A DNA stretch of 64,000 bases from Parelaphostrongylus tenuis (GCA_019055375.1 JAHQIW010006039.1:1-64000); one strand, 5' to 3'; positions 9,764-21,480 are shown, counted from the first letter of the stretch. Numbers and translations: made by a program. The notes: generated from the letters alone by a model not told the origin.

Positions 9764-12516
9764 AAACGTTTCTGCACAGTATTCCACAATTGGGTATATT
9801 ATAAAGATCATACCACTGCAAGTGGCAGTCAAAATAGAATGAATTCAGACAAAGTATTATTTATTTTTTCGAGGTTCTGTTGATTAGTCGACAATTTGAA
9901 TATCGAGAATCTGAAGGGTGCGTTTTATTTTTCAAATGGTTTTATATTATGAAGTGAAGGTAAAGTAAAATTTTCGGTACTTATTTGTTAGACGGCGACA
10001 AATTTCCAAGTTGACCTCATTCGTTGGTCAAGACCTTTTCATAATGTGCTAGCTATCATTAGAAGGCCCAAATCTCTGGCCATAACTGTGCGTTGCCGGC
10101 TTTTTAAATCATCCTTTCATTTACCTATCTTACTTTTCATTTGTGTACCTATCCAAAATACTATCTCGTTTCTCATTCGCTTTTTCGCCTTTATTTTTAT
10201 CACGCGTACAAATAGCTGGGAGCACGAAAGTATATCAATGTGTAGAAAATTTTTCGTAGAATCAGAATCTACGTTTTTATCGGAAGCTTCTGTCGATGTA
10301 GTGAAAAAATCAACTTAAATAGCAATATTCTAAGCGCGATCGGTTGTTCCGTCCCGACCCCGTTCCCTCGCTGCGTGAGTTGGTCGGTAAGCAATGTCGC
10401 CAAGAAGGTTCATAGCTGAGTAAAATGTGAAGGAAAGCCACAACAACGACTTCTTAGTGGGATATTCTGATGAATATGATAAAGGGAAGCCACAGCGGAC
10501 GACTTATTTATAAGGTAATCGCCTGATCGACCGCATAACGCGATACTGATCTATCGCATTATGCGTTGAAACGGCGGCAACTATTGTCACTTTATTGAGG
10601 ATTTTTTTGCCGCATCGACAGAAAACTTTAGATAAAAACGTGTGGTTTTGGCACAACGGAAAATTCTGTACATGCTGACATTTTTTCGTGCTTCTAGCGA
10701 TTTATAGTCGTGGAAAATGGAAGCAAAATTCAAGTGAGAAACAACATTTTTGCTGTAGGTGATACAGCGCTATAAAAAGTGTTCTAAAAAGCCCGTAACG
10801 TATAGTTATAGACAGCGATTTGAGCTTACGAACGATCACAAACACTCCTATAAAAAATTCCTGCTCAGCGCATGAGATTGGCGCAAAAATTTGCAATACT
10901 CAATATATAAGTACCAATTTTTCTTCCACACCCAAACATCTATCGCTGGACAGAGGTTTTCATTCAGACTTCAAAAACCATTCGATAGCATAGCTCTCAA
11001 CGACCTCAATGTTGAGTTTGGTTTTTCTAGAAGGACGTTTTGATGTGTTACTAAGCTAGAAGATTATTGAGTTTCACACTCGGTGCCGTGTCAATCGTGC
11101 AGCGAAATTCACACGTGGCGTGCGGTCCGCGATGAGTGTAAAACTCAGTATTCTTTTAGTTGTAATGACGCACTAAGAAGTCTTTCTCAAAAACTAGGCA
11201 TATTTTTGGAATTGTTGAAATTTGTGGTATCGAATGGCTGTGAAAGCCTGCGAGAAAGGCTATGCCTGCGAAAAATGCTCAGATGTGCAGCACATTTTTA
11301 TTCTTGTTGCTACAGCTCACAAAGGATTTTTTTCAAAGGCAGGCACACAGTTGAAATTCTCGATATTTGAGCAATCGACAGATTATTAAACGATGACGGC
11401 TTGATGTCAATGTTGCAATATACATGCACATACGGGTGGAAGACATACGCGGCGCATATAGAATGTAATCTTGATTTCAGTGTTGCAGCGCAATAAAGAG
11501 ATTTCTTGGGAAATTGAGAACACTGTTAAATTTGCCGAAATTTGTGCTATCGAAGAACTGTTGAAATTTTTTAGGAAAGCTTTGCTTATCGCAAATGCTT
11601 GAAAGATGCTCAACTGTTAAATCACATATTCTTTTCCCTGTTACAGTGTAATACAAAGATCTTCAAAAGATAAAGTGCACCTTTCAATTTTTTTGCGATG
11701 TAAGCTATCTATTGACCACCAAAATGTCTAGAAAGGGCGAAAAATACTTCTTTTTTTTGAATATGGTGCTGATAGGGTAAGTACCGTATCACACGCAATA
11801 ATGAACGCGTGCTCTTCCCACACTTACTCGAGCTACATATTAGAAATACCTTCACATATACCTTTATTAGGGATGTTTATTTGTAGAAGATATGTTTTCA
11901 AGCTACGTTCTCGCAAAACACGCGATACAAACTCTCAATAGGGGCTGAAAGCTTATTTTTTACAGGGATATAGTACTTCCGCTACAAAATGAAGAAATTC
12001 AGGAGAAGTAGTCACTCATTGTATTGAAAAGGTTTGAAGAATTGTTTACTTGTGATAGTCCATCCTTCACGTAACGATAAGACACCTCCAAATTATAAAC
12101 TTCACCTATAATTACCAATAAACCACCTATGACGTTCAATCAGCGGGGTAGCATTTTAGGCTTGAAATGTGATCTTCTTTTCGCTCTTACAGCGTTCTAT
12201 GACAAGCTTTCAAAAAGCCATTTATATTACTGAAATCCTCAAGATATGGGCTAACTAATGACTAATAAGACTTCAATGAAGAGCCATATGAAAGTCCCAG
12301 CCGAGCAAATGAAGAAAATTGAGTGTGAAACATAATTTTATTTTCACTGGTGCAACGTAATGACAAGGCTTTTCTAGAGATTGAACACTGTTAAAATCGC
12401 AGAGATTTAAGCTTTTGAGTGATTACCAAATGTCCCAGAGAAGGCTTTTATGCAGCGATAAAGGCCTTCAAACAATCGTGTACCTCAGCTGGTACACGTC
12501 GTCCTTTTAGGGTTAA

Positions 12517-14054
12517 AATACATTATTCATACATTGTGTGATCAAATAGTGGAAATTTCAATACTCTCGGCTTTGATAGAAAAACATCATACAACAGAAG
12601 CGCTTTCAACAATTATTTTCACGTTCGATGATAGAAAACAACCAATCAAGTAGGCGAAGTTCTTCTTCTGGCCATTTTCTATGTGAAGTTATAACTTTGA
12701 TGTCTTTTTCGCTCTGAAAAGTTTGGAGTTATGAAGGTTGCTTAGCGACTTCTGAAATATCGAACTCTTCTCGAAAATATTTCTTCAAGGACACTCTCAC
12801 CTCTTTTCCCTTCCATCTCCTCTCTACAGTAGAGTAAATTTATCTCATGTTAGATTACCACTGTTGCCAGAAAGGCTCGCTTTTTAGCTCTTTATACTTT
12901 TCGTTAATTTTTAAAACTAGTCATGTTATCATGGATAATGACTTACTTATTCGACAAGTCCAATGAACGGAGAATGTTATCAGTGCGGTAAGAAGCAGGA
13001 TAGATATCACAACAATAGCGATGATGATGTAGACCTCAAAGAAGTAGCTAAGAGTGTTCTATTTACTTGCCGTTTTAAATCACGATACAACGCTGACCAC
13101 TCCTCATGATCGACTTTCTCTTGTTCTATTCAAGGAAAAATAATTGAACGCGCAGCAGTTGATGCTCACCTGCAGACGCATGCAACAGAACATATTCTCT
13201 GCATCACAACAGATGTGATAGGTGAAGAATGTGGCTGAAAACAACTTTCTAAGTTCATACATTATACATCCGTATTCACTTCAAATTCACGCGTTAGACT
13301 ACTGGACTTGGCAGCACCCAAAGCTATTCGGAAGTTGAGATCTGTCGCCAATAGCTGAGGACTACCTTGAATTTCACTCAATGAACAGTTTCTCTAAGGC
13401 GGAAAGTCACCATACCGTTGAATAGGCACTATTTTTGCAAATGGAGTGCGAAAATTTGGAAGAAAGAAGGACATTGAAATAAACAGTCTGATTTTGAAAA
13501 TCACATCAAAATAGAAAGCGCTTTGTTTCAATCAATCAAAAAACGGGCCTGAGGATGCTTGTTCTAATTTTCATTTTTTTGGGCTTATACGTGCCCAAAA
13601 TACTTTGATAATTGAAATAAGAAGGTTGTGAAAGTAAGACTGGGGTAATTCAAGGAATATTTCAGGAGTTTTCGCGATATGAACCTGTTACACAAAAAAA
13701 CACCACGTATGTGAAGTTCACTCAAAAGACAACATATTTTTAAGCACTATTTTCGCAAAAGGCGAACATTGGATTTTGAAAAGCGTAAAATAAAGGTACT
13801 ATCAAAAGCACGGTAGCATTTTGAGCACTAGATCTCCTAAGATCTTGATATCTAGAATTTTGGTATCATCAAACTGTCGTTTGATTTACAAAATATTTCA
13901 AATAACTGGCAATTATTCCATTGTTTTAGAAAATCTCCTCTCGTTAAGTATTAATAGACTCTAGGATAAGTAGAAAAATCATAAAACGTTAAACATAATA
14001 ACATGTCGAATAATTGTTCTAGCTATCATACTTACTTTTTCATTTTCAAAATAT
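12517..14054. other. No gene seen
   Basis: AT-rich sequence with frequent stops in all frames. A short hairpin, GGGCTTATACGTGCCC (about 13580-13596), is the only local structure noticed. Confidence 0.5.
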
Positions 14055-14455
14055 TACCTTAGTGAAAAATTAATTGCGGTTTGTACATTCGTTGTTGAAA
14101 TGTGCCATTTGATATTGGAATATTTTCCTTAAAATAAATGTGGCTGTGTTGTACATCATTTTAATGTACATCTTCGATTAATGTTTTCATGCTAATGACA
14201 TGTTATCTGTTGTTTGTATGATATTTATTCTAAACCATGGAACGTATGTCAGTGTGTGCAAAAGTAATTGCGGTTCCAGACACTAAATTTAAAATGGTTC
14301 GTAAAGCCGCAAAGATAATTCGCAACTTGAACATTGCATTTAACCCAGGAATTGCTGACGGACGTGTAATGCAGTAGGGGTTCGAATAGTTTCGTAAACG
14401 AGACCCATTTTGGAAATACATAAACCGCAGTTACGTTCCTACCAACCTCATTAAG
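14055..14455 (+). mobile_element. Mariner relic (Hsmar1/bandit-like), 5' part only
   Basis: It begins with an imperfect mariner inverted repeat (TTAATTGCGGTTT at 14070-14082), continues through leader sequence shared with the copy at 17.05 kb, then has a second repeat-like GTGCAAAAGTAATTGCGGTT (14258-14277). Directly after comes decayed transposase coding, FKMVRKAAK...RNLNIAFNPG, matching the N-terminal helix-turn-helix of Hsmar1-type mariners; stops interrupt it. An inverted-repeat-like AAACCGCAGTTAC...CCAACCTCATTA closes the unit at about 14424-14455. Confidence 0.7.
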
Positions 14456-15630
14456 AGTCATAGGTCAAGCAATCGTCCAAGCTATTCCTTCTAAAACAAG
14501 AGCGTGCAAAGGCTCAACAGCAGCGATACCATCATTCCTGCCGATTGAAGCAAATTACAAAAGTAACTGCGGTCTTGGTTGGCATTGTAGTGGTCGATAT
14601 AGGATTGATTCAAACTCAAACGATATGAAAGTAATGGCCACCTCAAACTTTGGAACAAAATGTCATTGCTCATGACTAATTTAAATGGTATAAAAATAAA
14701 TAGAAATTGTGGGCATTTTTCCAATAGGCTTGAAGGTTTTCTATCCATAAGAATGAAATTCTGATCTTTCAGAACACTCAATAAATCTTCTTTTTAACTA
14801 TTCCTGAAAATGAAGGCTGAAAGTTCGAATTGTAAAGCTATTAACTACTTTTAATTTCGGCAAGAAAAAGGCGAAATTGGGGTTTGATAGTTGATGGATG
14901 GAGGTGCCTATGTTGAGAACTTTGAGACTTTGAGATTCCTAATGGCTTCTCATTCTTAATGGAAAAGTTGCATTCAGTTGAGATCTGTTGGTTTGAAACT
15001 GAAAAGTGCAATTATGCCTAGTCATTGATGAACTCATGTCTCATGTAATATGGCTCGTGCCGTTGGTAATATGCTAAACATGATACTTCAAAAGCGTTTT
15101 TTAAGCCTCGACAGAGTCGATTAAAGTTCTGCAAGAGTCATTCAGGTTCTCTCACTTACAATTATCATAATTTTCAACAATCATAAACAGTTCATTGTAA
15201 ACCGGTATTGGTGACTAATGCATTAGAAATATATGTCTATCTCACGGGCGTCACAACTGCTTGTTGCGTTCTCCGTACTGGGACAATGTACCATTGCGTC
15301 GTCGTGGTTGGAGTTGGATTGTGCAGTACCAAACGACGGTAATTGTAGCATAGCAAATAAAAGTGGTAGCATCCTAAAAAACACTGCATGGCTTTCTGAA
15401 CATTAGAAATCTAGACATCTGAAGAACATTGATAAAAAGTTAGTATTAATGAAGCAAAGTTCTCGAAAGTGTTATTGAGTAAGATATTTGATATAAAAAG
15501 TTTCAAGAGAAGAAGAAATGCCATTACTTCATCATAACTTCAGTAGCCTTGAGGAAGGAGAGTCTACTGAGAAGCACGAAGCAGAAGCAGTCTTTTGAAC
15601 TGACAGATATGATAGTTTATATTGAAAAAA
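14456..15630. other. No gene seen
   Basis: AT-rich. A further mariner-end-like CAAAAGTAACTGCGG lies at about 14560. The phrase CATTAGAAATATATG recurs in variants near 15220, 15404 and 15829, which suggests unrecognised repeats. Confidence 0.45.
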
Positions 15631-15631
15631 G

Positions 15632-15790
15632 AGTGGTAGCAGTGCGGTGGTATCGGTCGTGTGATGGTAGCACATGCGCTTGTATGGGTAAGCACGAGTT
15701 CAGTTCAGCACGAGTTCAATTCCCGCCTAATGTCAACTGTATTGAATGTACAAACTACTCAACATTGCTAGATGCATACTTGTGACATTG
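15632..15790 (+). repeat. tRNA-derived SINE-like repeat, family S3, copy 1
   Basis: GTGATGGTAGCACATGCGC resembles a D-arm/A-box region, and GAGTTCAATTCCCGCC a B box. The same order occurs about 310 bp downstream (15942-16075) with matching flanks (GTGGTATCGG / GTGGCATCGG and ACTACTCAACATTGCTAG / ACCACTCAACAATGTTAG), so the two are direct repeats. Confidence 0.65.
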
Positions 15791-15864
15791 TACCAATGCT
15801 GAAAACAGTAAAAAGAAAGCTTTTATGTCCATTAGAAATATTTAGTAGTTGTCAGCTTAACTGG

Positions 15865-16075
15865 GTTCAATGCCGGTATGTGCCCACCAGACTGAACCCT
15901 TCAAGGATGGTTGCTCACAGCTAGGATAGTTATATCGAAGAGGGATTGGTAGCAAGCGGTGGCATCGGCGATGTAGTGGTAGCACGCGCCCGGGTATGAA
16001 TAAAAGTCTTCAAAACGAGTTCAATTCCCGCCTAATGTCGAATGTTTTCCATACCACTCAACAATGTTAGAAGTA
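15865..16075 (+). repeat. SINE-like repeats: spacer fragment plus family S3 copy 2
   Basis: Positions 15865-15925 match the spacer of the palindromic tRNA-like units (CTGGGTTCAATGCCG, then CCACCAGAC). From 15942 the S3 head follows: GATGTAGTGGTAGCACGCGC, then GAGTTCAATTCCCGCCTAATGTCG. The S3 sequence is related to the arms of the palindrome at 33903-34196. Confidence 0.65.
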
Positions 16076-16106
16076 TTTTCAACGCTGAAATATCTTCATA
16101 AATTGA

Positions 16107-16127
16107 AGTATGATTGATTGATTGATT
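16107..16127. repeat. (GATT)n microsatellite
   Basis: About five GATT units in a row between two SINE-like repeats. Confidence 0.85.
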
Positions 16128-16344
16128 ACCCACTATACTTCAAATTGTTTGCTTATTTCATAACCAGATGAATAGGATCTTTTATTTATTGGAAAGTGTG
16201 TATATACTTTGGAATTGATAGAAATATACTGCAAAAACTTGAATACCAAGAAAGTGACCTTTCTTTGATTAACACTGAATGGTTTTCTTATCGAAAAAGA
16301 CCATGATTACGCCACGAAATAACACCATTCAACCTAATTGAACA

Positions 16345-16615
16345 CCAGCAAAAAGAACCAACAACGACTAAACAATTTTTTATCTACCGACTACCCAGGC
16401 CAGACCGCTGGCGGTTGGTTTCTGACTAAGATGCTACGTTGTAGCGTAGAAAGAGCGGTGTCAAAACGGGCGTTGGGAGTGCAGCGGTTCGAGCACGTGC
16501 CCCAGGATAGGGTGAGATGTGGGTTCGAGTTACACCTAACGCAGAAGTTTTGCACATCAGTTTACATCACTGGATATATCATAACGCCATACCACCGCTA
16601 AAAGCAATTAAATAA
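16345..16615 (+). repeat. Right half of a palindromic tRNA-derived SINE-like unit
   Basis: It contains the conserved spacer (CCAGACCGCTGGCGGTTGG, then TGTAGCGTAGAAAGAGCGGTG), a tRNA-like head from about 16470 (GCGTTGGGAGTGCAGCGGTTC, B box GGTTCGAGTT) and the shared tail (GCAGAAGTTTTGCACATC, then CATACCACCGCTAAAAGC). No inverted left arm is present, so this copy is incomplete or was never palindromic. Confidence 0.75.
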
Positions 16616-17043
16616 ATATTCTGTCAGATATATCACTATCATATCTCTTGAACCATTGCTTCGATTTTCCCCACTGTGAAGTGCTGTGAAGTCGCTTTAG
16701 GAGTGCGGAATATTACAGACTTCACTATTATTTAAAGACTCATAGTTATTCTAATTACCATATTTTTGCACAATTTCTACCGCCCCAAATGCACAATGTG
16801 TGGATTGTAAAATCTTACTCTCAATTCTTCTCCTCGCGGCCATCTCACAAGGGCTAATGGATATTTCAGGTGGATTCTTCTGTTGTTTTGCAAAATTTCT
16901 AATGATATTTCTGGATGACATCGGTCCAATTGAATCTCCCTAGATATTGTGAGCCATTTTAGAACGTTTCTAAATTCTCACTAAATGCAAGTGTCAAATT
17001 TTGAGGAATGAAAGAAGCGAGTTGATTAACAACCTTGATAACA

Positions 17044-17919
17044 TCATGCTGGTGCGAAATCGGTGGCAATTTATACATTGTTGAAATTTGCTGTTCGATA
17101 TTAGAATAAACTCTCAAATAGATGTCTTTTTGTTATATGTTACTTTAATGGGCATCTGCGCTCTTTTATGTTGTATCTATTTTGGATTATGGAAAGAATG
17201 TTGGTTGGTGCAAAAGTTGTGGCGATTTCAGACTATGAATTCAAAATAGGTCGTAAAGCAGCTGAGGCATCTTGCAACATCAACAGAACATGACTAAATC
17301 TTACTACTAACGAACTTATAGAGCGGCGGAGGTTCAAAAACGTAAAGGAGACGGGTTTGACATGACATAAACAGCATTTTTTTTTTATTAACCACATTAG
17401 ACTCATGAGAAAAGTAATTATTGAAGCTCATATTCTCAAGACTGCGAGAGATGATGCAAAAAATAAAGCGTTGACTAGTTTACCATCGCTCAACAATTGG
17501 AAAAATTGGGACGGTGAAAAAGTAGGTGTGAGAGTATTGGTGGCTTTTTATAGCCAGTCAACAGCCATATGTCGTCCAGCTAACGCTTCAAAAGCTTAAC
17601 AAATAGAGCTACGAAGTTTTGCCTCATCCTCCATATTCGCCGAACCTCTCGCCTATCAACTATCATGTCTTCAAGCATCTCGCTAATTTCCTGCAGGTAA
17701 ATGCCTTCACAGTCAACGGGATGCACAAAGCTTTCCAAGAGTTTGTGGAATCCGGGAACACCAACTTTTGCGCTACAGAAATATACGAATTCGTTTTCCT
17801 TGGGCAAAAATGTGTTGATTGTAGTGGTTTTTATTCTGATTGACAGAGATGTTATTGAGCCTAGTTATCATGATTTAAAATTCACGAAACCACAACGTCA
17901 TTACTTTTGCACCACTCTT
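17044..17919 (+). mobile_element. Internally deleted mariner (Hsmar1/bandit-like)
   Basis: Mariner ends lie at about 17047 (GCTGGTGCGAAAT) and, inverted, at 17887-17919 (CATTACTTTTGCACCAC). Between them are decayed N- and C-terminal transposase pieces, with the catalytic middle missing. About 875 bp remain of an expected 1.3 kb. A second end-like copy, TTGGTTGGTGCAAAAGTTG, sits inside at 17201-17219, exactly as in the 14.05-kb copy. Elements of this type are known in hookworms (bandit in Ancylostoma caninum). Confidence 0.8.
17239..17843 (+). pseudogene. Mariner transposase pseudogene, catalytic Asp lost
   Basis: The N-terminal piece reads YEFKIGRKAAEASCNIN (from about 17236), the helix-turn-helix of Hsmar1-type transposases, followed by a stop. 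From 17405 decayed sequence matches the IIEA...GK.GTVKK region. The C-terminal piece reads VVQLTLQKLNK, a stop codon, then SYEVLPHPPYSP (17560-17660) and ends QKCVDCSGFYSD (17843), the characteristic end of this subfamily. In the D34D motif the third aspartate, expected in SPTDYH, is Asn (SPINYH), and the second aspartate motif is also lost, so the protein would be inactive. Confidence 0.85.
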
Positions 17920-19556
17920 ATAATTTTCCGGCGACGGACGAATTTTGGTTTTGACTCGCCAGATACGGATTCGAATAACGAGTTTCCGTTTAATGAGGAA
18001 TGTCAATCACCACCATTGTTCCGATTTTTTTTTTGTTTATTAACATGCAACCGCCCACCGCCTATGGTGCTACAAATTTTTTTGCTTCTATGAAAATTTT
18101 TTTCCTATCTTCTTACTGTCAATATCCCACAACGACACTGCCAGAGAAAAATAAATGCTCTAAGTTCAAGAATTTTGCTATGCTTACCGCTGCAGTTTAC
18201 AGCAAGCCGGAGCAATAGAGGCGAAATTTATCAATCTGACTAAATGCTAAGTTATGATGAATGCTTCAAGCACATTTTACTATGCGAAAATCATATGTGC
18301 GTGCGTTCAAAGTAATTACACAAGTTTATTGTATTCTTCTCAATGAATTTAGCGGCATAACTAACCATATAGAACTGCAGATACTTTCCACACTCAGGGC
18401 CACAGAAAGCTGCATTGTCATTAGTTTGAACCTTAACTCCTAAGATCAAGATAGAAAGTAGGATCCATATGACAGGCGAATTCTAAATGACAAGCTTGCA
18501 TGTGCTTTCTTTTTCACTCACTGGTGCCTCTCAGTGCCTACACAGCATATTATAGTCAGTACCAAGAATCGAAGCAAGAAGACGCTACCAAACGACTTTT
18601 TTCTCGTTTTGAGTTTTGAGTTAACGCGTCAAAATCTATCAGCTCGAGAAAAGGCATCAGCTGAGACATAAAATCACTTTCAGTCTTCATTAATTGATTG
18701 CCTGGCTCATTCAGCCAGTCTTCTCTCCTTGGTCGACATATCGCTACCAGACTTGTCCTAGGAAAGTTCGCATTGTGCAATCTAGCTAAGGTGTCCAGAT
18801 ATCTCAGGATTCCAAAGATTGACTTCACCAGCATTCGACGAGATCTATGGCGAAAAGAAAAATCCTTAAGATGTAGCTTAATCTACGTGCGAAATTCGAG
18901 AGATTTTGGTGAATGATGAGTTCGAGTAAATGAGTCATATTCAAAAGGTGTTGGAGTACGCCCAGTAGTTGTAAAAGACTGGTCATTTTGAATTGTACTT
19001 ATGGACGAAAGCATCATCTCAAAGCTGCCCATAGAGCTTTCCTGCGCACGAAGGACATATTGATCAAGTGCACAACTGATAAAGATGTTATGGAAATTTG
19101 TCTCAACCATAGATGACATGAAAAGGTCACTTTCTGCGTGTGGAAAATGATGAGATACTAACATTAGCAACCATTTTCGAGAACGATTACGCTACGGCTG
19201 TCGACTTGTGGGCGCCACGTGTGATTCCGAATGTGTGACACAATATGGCACAGTAGCTTTTATTTTTGAATCTATTTAAATTCGTACCACATGTAGCCGT
19301 ATTACTCAACGTAAAGTTGAAACCTTTGCCTACTGTAAAGAAATGCAGTTTGGAAAAGAAAATCAAATAGTAGTTCTAAATAGTAGTCTCAAACTGTTCA
19401 CCATCTATTCGAATGAAAAAGCAATATGTCGATGTGCAATTTTAGAAACTCGTGAGAGAATCTCCTGATTTTCAGGCCCTAAAAGCACTTTATCAACGGT
19501 AGAAAATTTCTGCCTGGTTGTCAAATATTGAATAAACGAAAGCAGAATTATTTGAG
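17920..19556. other. No gene recognised
   Basis: Two open frames on the minus strand, 19170-18883 (95 aa) and 18834-18556 (92 aa), have mixed composition without a recognisable domain. A CCATAG acceptor-like site lies between them but leads into stops. I see nothing I can name. Confidence 0.4.
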
Positions 19557-19935
19557 GCGGGTAGCGCAGCGGTAGTGACGCCGTTCACATAAGCGCTGTG
19601 GTTGTCCTACTCCTCCCTGAGTCGAAAATGCTTTTCTTGCTTAAGAGATATAAAATTTGTATCAGACTTTTCCGAAAGCAGTTCGCCTCGTTTAGAAACA
19701 AACGGTGTCCAAATGGCGATGATCGATTTGGCAATTTCAAAATTGCAGCGAGAATCAACTCGATCAGCATTCAACGGCATTCATTAAGATGACAACTGTC
19801 ATTAAGTAATAGCCGACTTCACATAAGGAAAACTCGAAAACTTTCATGGACGATGGATGCGGGCGAAAGAATCGGATGTAAGAACGCTGAAATCCGCACA
19901 AGAAATGTGAAAACGAGTTGATTAAAATAAAATAC
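19557..19935 (+). repeat. tRNA-derived SINE-like repeat, family S5, copy 1
   Basis: The head GGCGGGTAGCGCAGCGGTAG resembles an A box. The body shares AATCAACTCGATCAGCATTCAACGG-type sequence (19751-19775) and CATGGACGATGGATGC with the copy at 49757-50065. The B box is degraded. Confidence 0.6.
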
Positions 19936-19959
19936 GACATGATACAATAAGGTCATTAA

Positions 19960-20242
19960 GATGCTGAGTTATGAGCAAAACTCGGAAGATTAGATAGGCT
20001 TAAACACGCAACAACCCATTTTGGGGACTGAAGGCTATCCACCACGGCCACACCATTGGCCATTTCTGCACCTCAAAACATTCCCGCTGATGGGTAATTT
20101 CTGACAAAACTGACATTGTTGAAACATTGATTATACAAAGGCAAAGCAAATCCCTTGATTGATGTGGTGGATAGCACACAAGTTCCGTAAAGGGTAATTA
20201 CGTGTTAGAAACACATCTGAGGTCGGTCATATCTCAGCATCC
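19960..20242. repeat. Diverged inverted pair of tRNA-like repeats, family S6
   Basis: The left arm (about 19961-20050, minus strand) and right arm (about 20161-20242, plus strand) share GTGGTGGATAGC at the heads and ATCTCAGCATC / its complement GATGCTGAG at the tails. A related single copy lies at 40030-40110. The head-to-head arrangement matches the palindromes at 9.5, 34.0, 46.4 and 56.5 kb, but the arms are more diverged and no target duplication was found. Confidence 0.6.
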
Positions 20243-21480
20243 TTCTAATTTTGCTTATCATCATGCCTTGCCACTTAATAATTGAAAAAGAAATCTATAG
20301 ATCAGAAAAGCGCATAGCCCACAAACACTTTCTGGGTAATCTACTGAGGGGTTGACGTGTATTAGTTACTATTTAACGGACCTTCGAATCGTTTCAATCA
20401 ATAGGCTGCAATTAAATGATTAAGGATGTATAGATGCGGTCGGAGTCATCTTTAACAAGTCTCACGTTAACTTCATGGGGTACGAAAAAATCTTCCAGCT
20501 CACTAGCCCACACCAGTGCGCAGCGGCCAATAAGTGGATAGTATTTTTTCAGCCCATCACCACGCAGTGTCTGGGAAAGCTCAAAGTAAATGTGTCACGG
20601 ACAAGTCGAACACCTTATCTTTAGCACTGGGTAAGAGAGATAGGCTTCGGAAGCATAAAGATGTAATAAGGGCGACACCGAACACTCCGATAGACAAATC
20701 ATTTTGCTTCTCGTCTCTTAACCTCAAGTTCACTATTCATTTTCTATTAGGATAAAATTAAAGAGTGAATGAAAGCTATTATTCTTGTCAGCAGGTTTTG
20801 TGGAAGTTTATTACGATAGAGCACGCCGTCGATATCATAATGTAACTGTTTGACCTTCTAAGTAAGTAAGTAAGAGTGAGCTCGTTTTATCTCAACTTTC
20901 CTCAAGTAAAAAACCTCCGATTGAATATAAAAAAAGCAGTCATAGGAGCCTAAGATAGGCAGTTCTTCCTTGGTAGACACAGTTCAAGAATTAGCGTTCT
21001 TGGAAAATTTTTCAAAAAAAGTAAAAATAAATGCGCTACGAAAAAAAGCATCTGATGAAAGCAGCAGAAAAGCCAAAGAGTTTGAGAAATTGTTGTGAAA
21101 ACATGCAAGGGAGTCTGCTGTCACACGATGAAAAGAATGCAGTGAATCAGTAAATGATCATTTAAATTAATAACACCAATAATAACGACACTTGAGGAAA
21201 GCTGGCAAGCGATTCTCACCTAAAAAAATCGTGCATGAGCATCTCTTTTATCCGTATTTGTTTCACGATTCAAATAAAGGCACGTGGAGTGCCGCTTTAG
21301 CGCGTCAGAACCATCAAAGAGAAAAATAGCGCTTTGTAAGAAAACTCACCCCGGAAGAGCTTGGCATTTCCTGAGAAGGCGCCTTTTTTCAACGAACTAG
21401 TTTTATTTCCAAATCGCGAAGTGTAGATTAAGCTTCTATTCCAACCAAACATGACACTAATAGCACAAAATAATCTTCAG
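20243..21480. other. No gene seen
   Basis: AT-rich. A short TAAG run (about 20861-20876) is the only simple repeat noticed. Confidence 0.45.

Larger units (their letters stand above)
9485..9850. mobile_element. Palindromic tRNA-derived SINE-like unit with 13-bp target-site duplication
   Basis: The 366-bp unit is bracketed by AAAGTATTATTTA at 9472-9484 and 9851-9863. The left arm (9485-9586) and right arm (9693-9794) are inverted copies of about 102 bp. Each arm contains a complete tRNA-like sequence (minus strand left, plus strand right) with A and B boxes, plus a shared 3' extension. A spacer of 106 bp separates the heads, and after the right arm there is a tail of about 56 bp ending in CAAAATAGAATGAATTC. 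The empty site is represented in copy B near 22890. A duplication of this length suggests LINE-type insertion rather than cut-and-paste. Confidence 0.85.
8541..12516. mobile_element. Non-coding TTAA-flanked repeat element, copy A (piggyBac-like ends)
   Basis: It starts TTAA-CCCCTAACGGGC and ends TTTTAGGG-TTAA, so the ends are inverted repeats bordered by TTAA, the target used by piggyBac-superfamily elements. It aligns by eye over its whole length with copy B (22281-25347): for instance both share GTATTCGATAAGTGTTCATCG, GGTTTAGTTATACGTGTC, and the phrase around CGAAGACGTTTTGATG-like AGGACGTTTTGATG. No transposase frame exists. The 3' half is made of degenerate units of about 135-180 bp, each with a core like TTTTAGTTGTAACGACGCACTAAGAA. 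Relative to copy B it carries two later insertions, the MITE at 8692-8929 and the tRNA-like palindrome at 9485-9850. Confidence 0.7.

Noticed and set aside
9322..9832. Overlapping frames of 70-126 aa on both strands
   Set aside because: They run through the tRNA-like palindrome; the similar peptides from both strands simply reflect the inverted repeat.
16338..16601. 87-aa open frame
   Set aside because: It is the translation of the incomplete tRNA-like unit.
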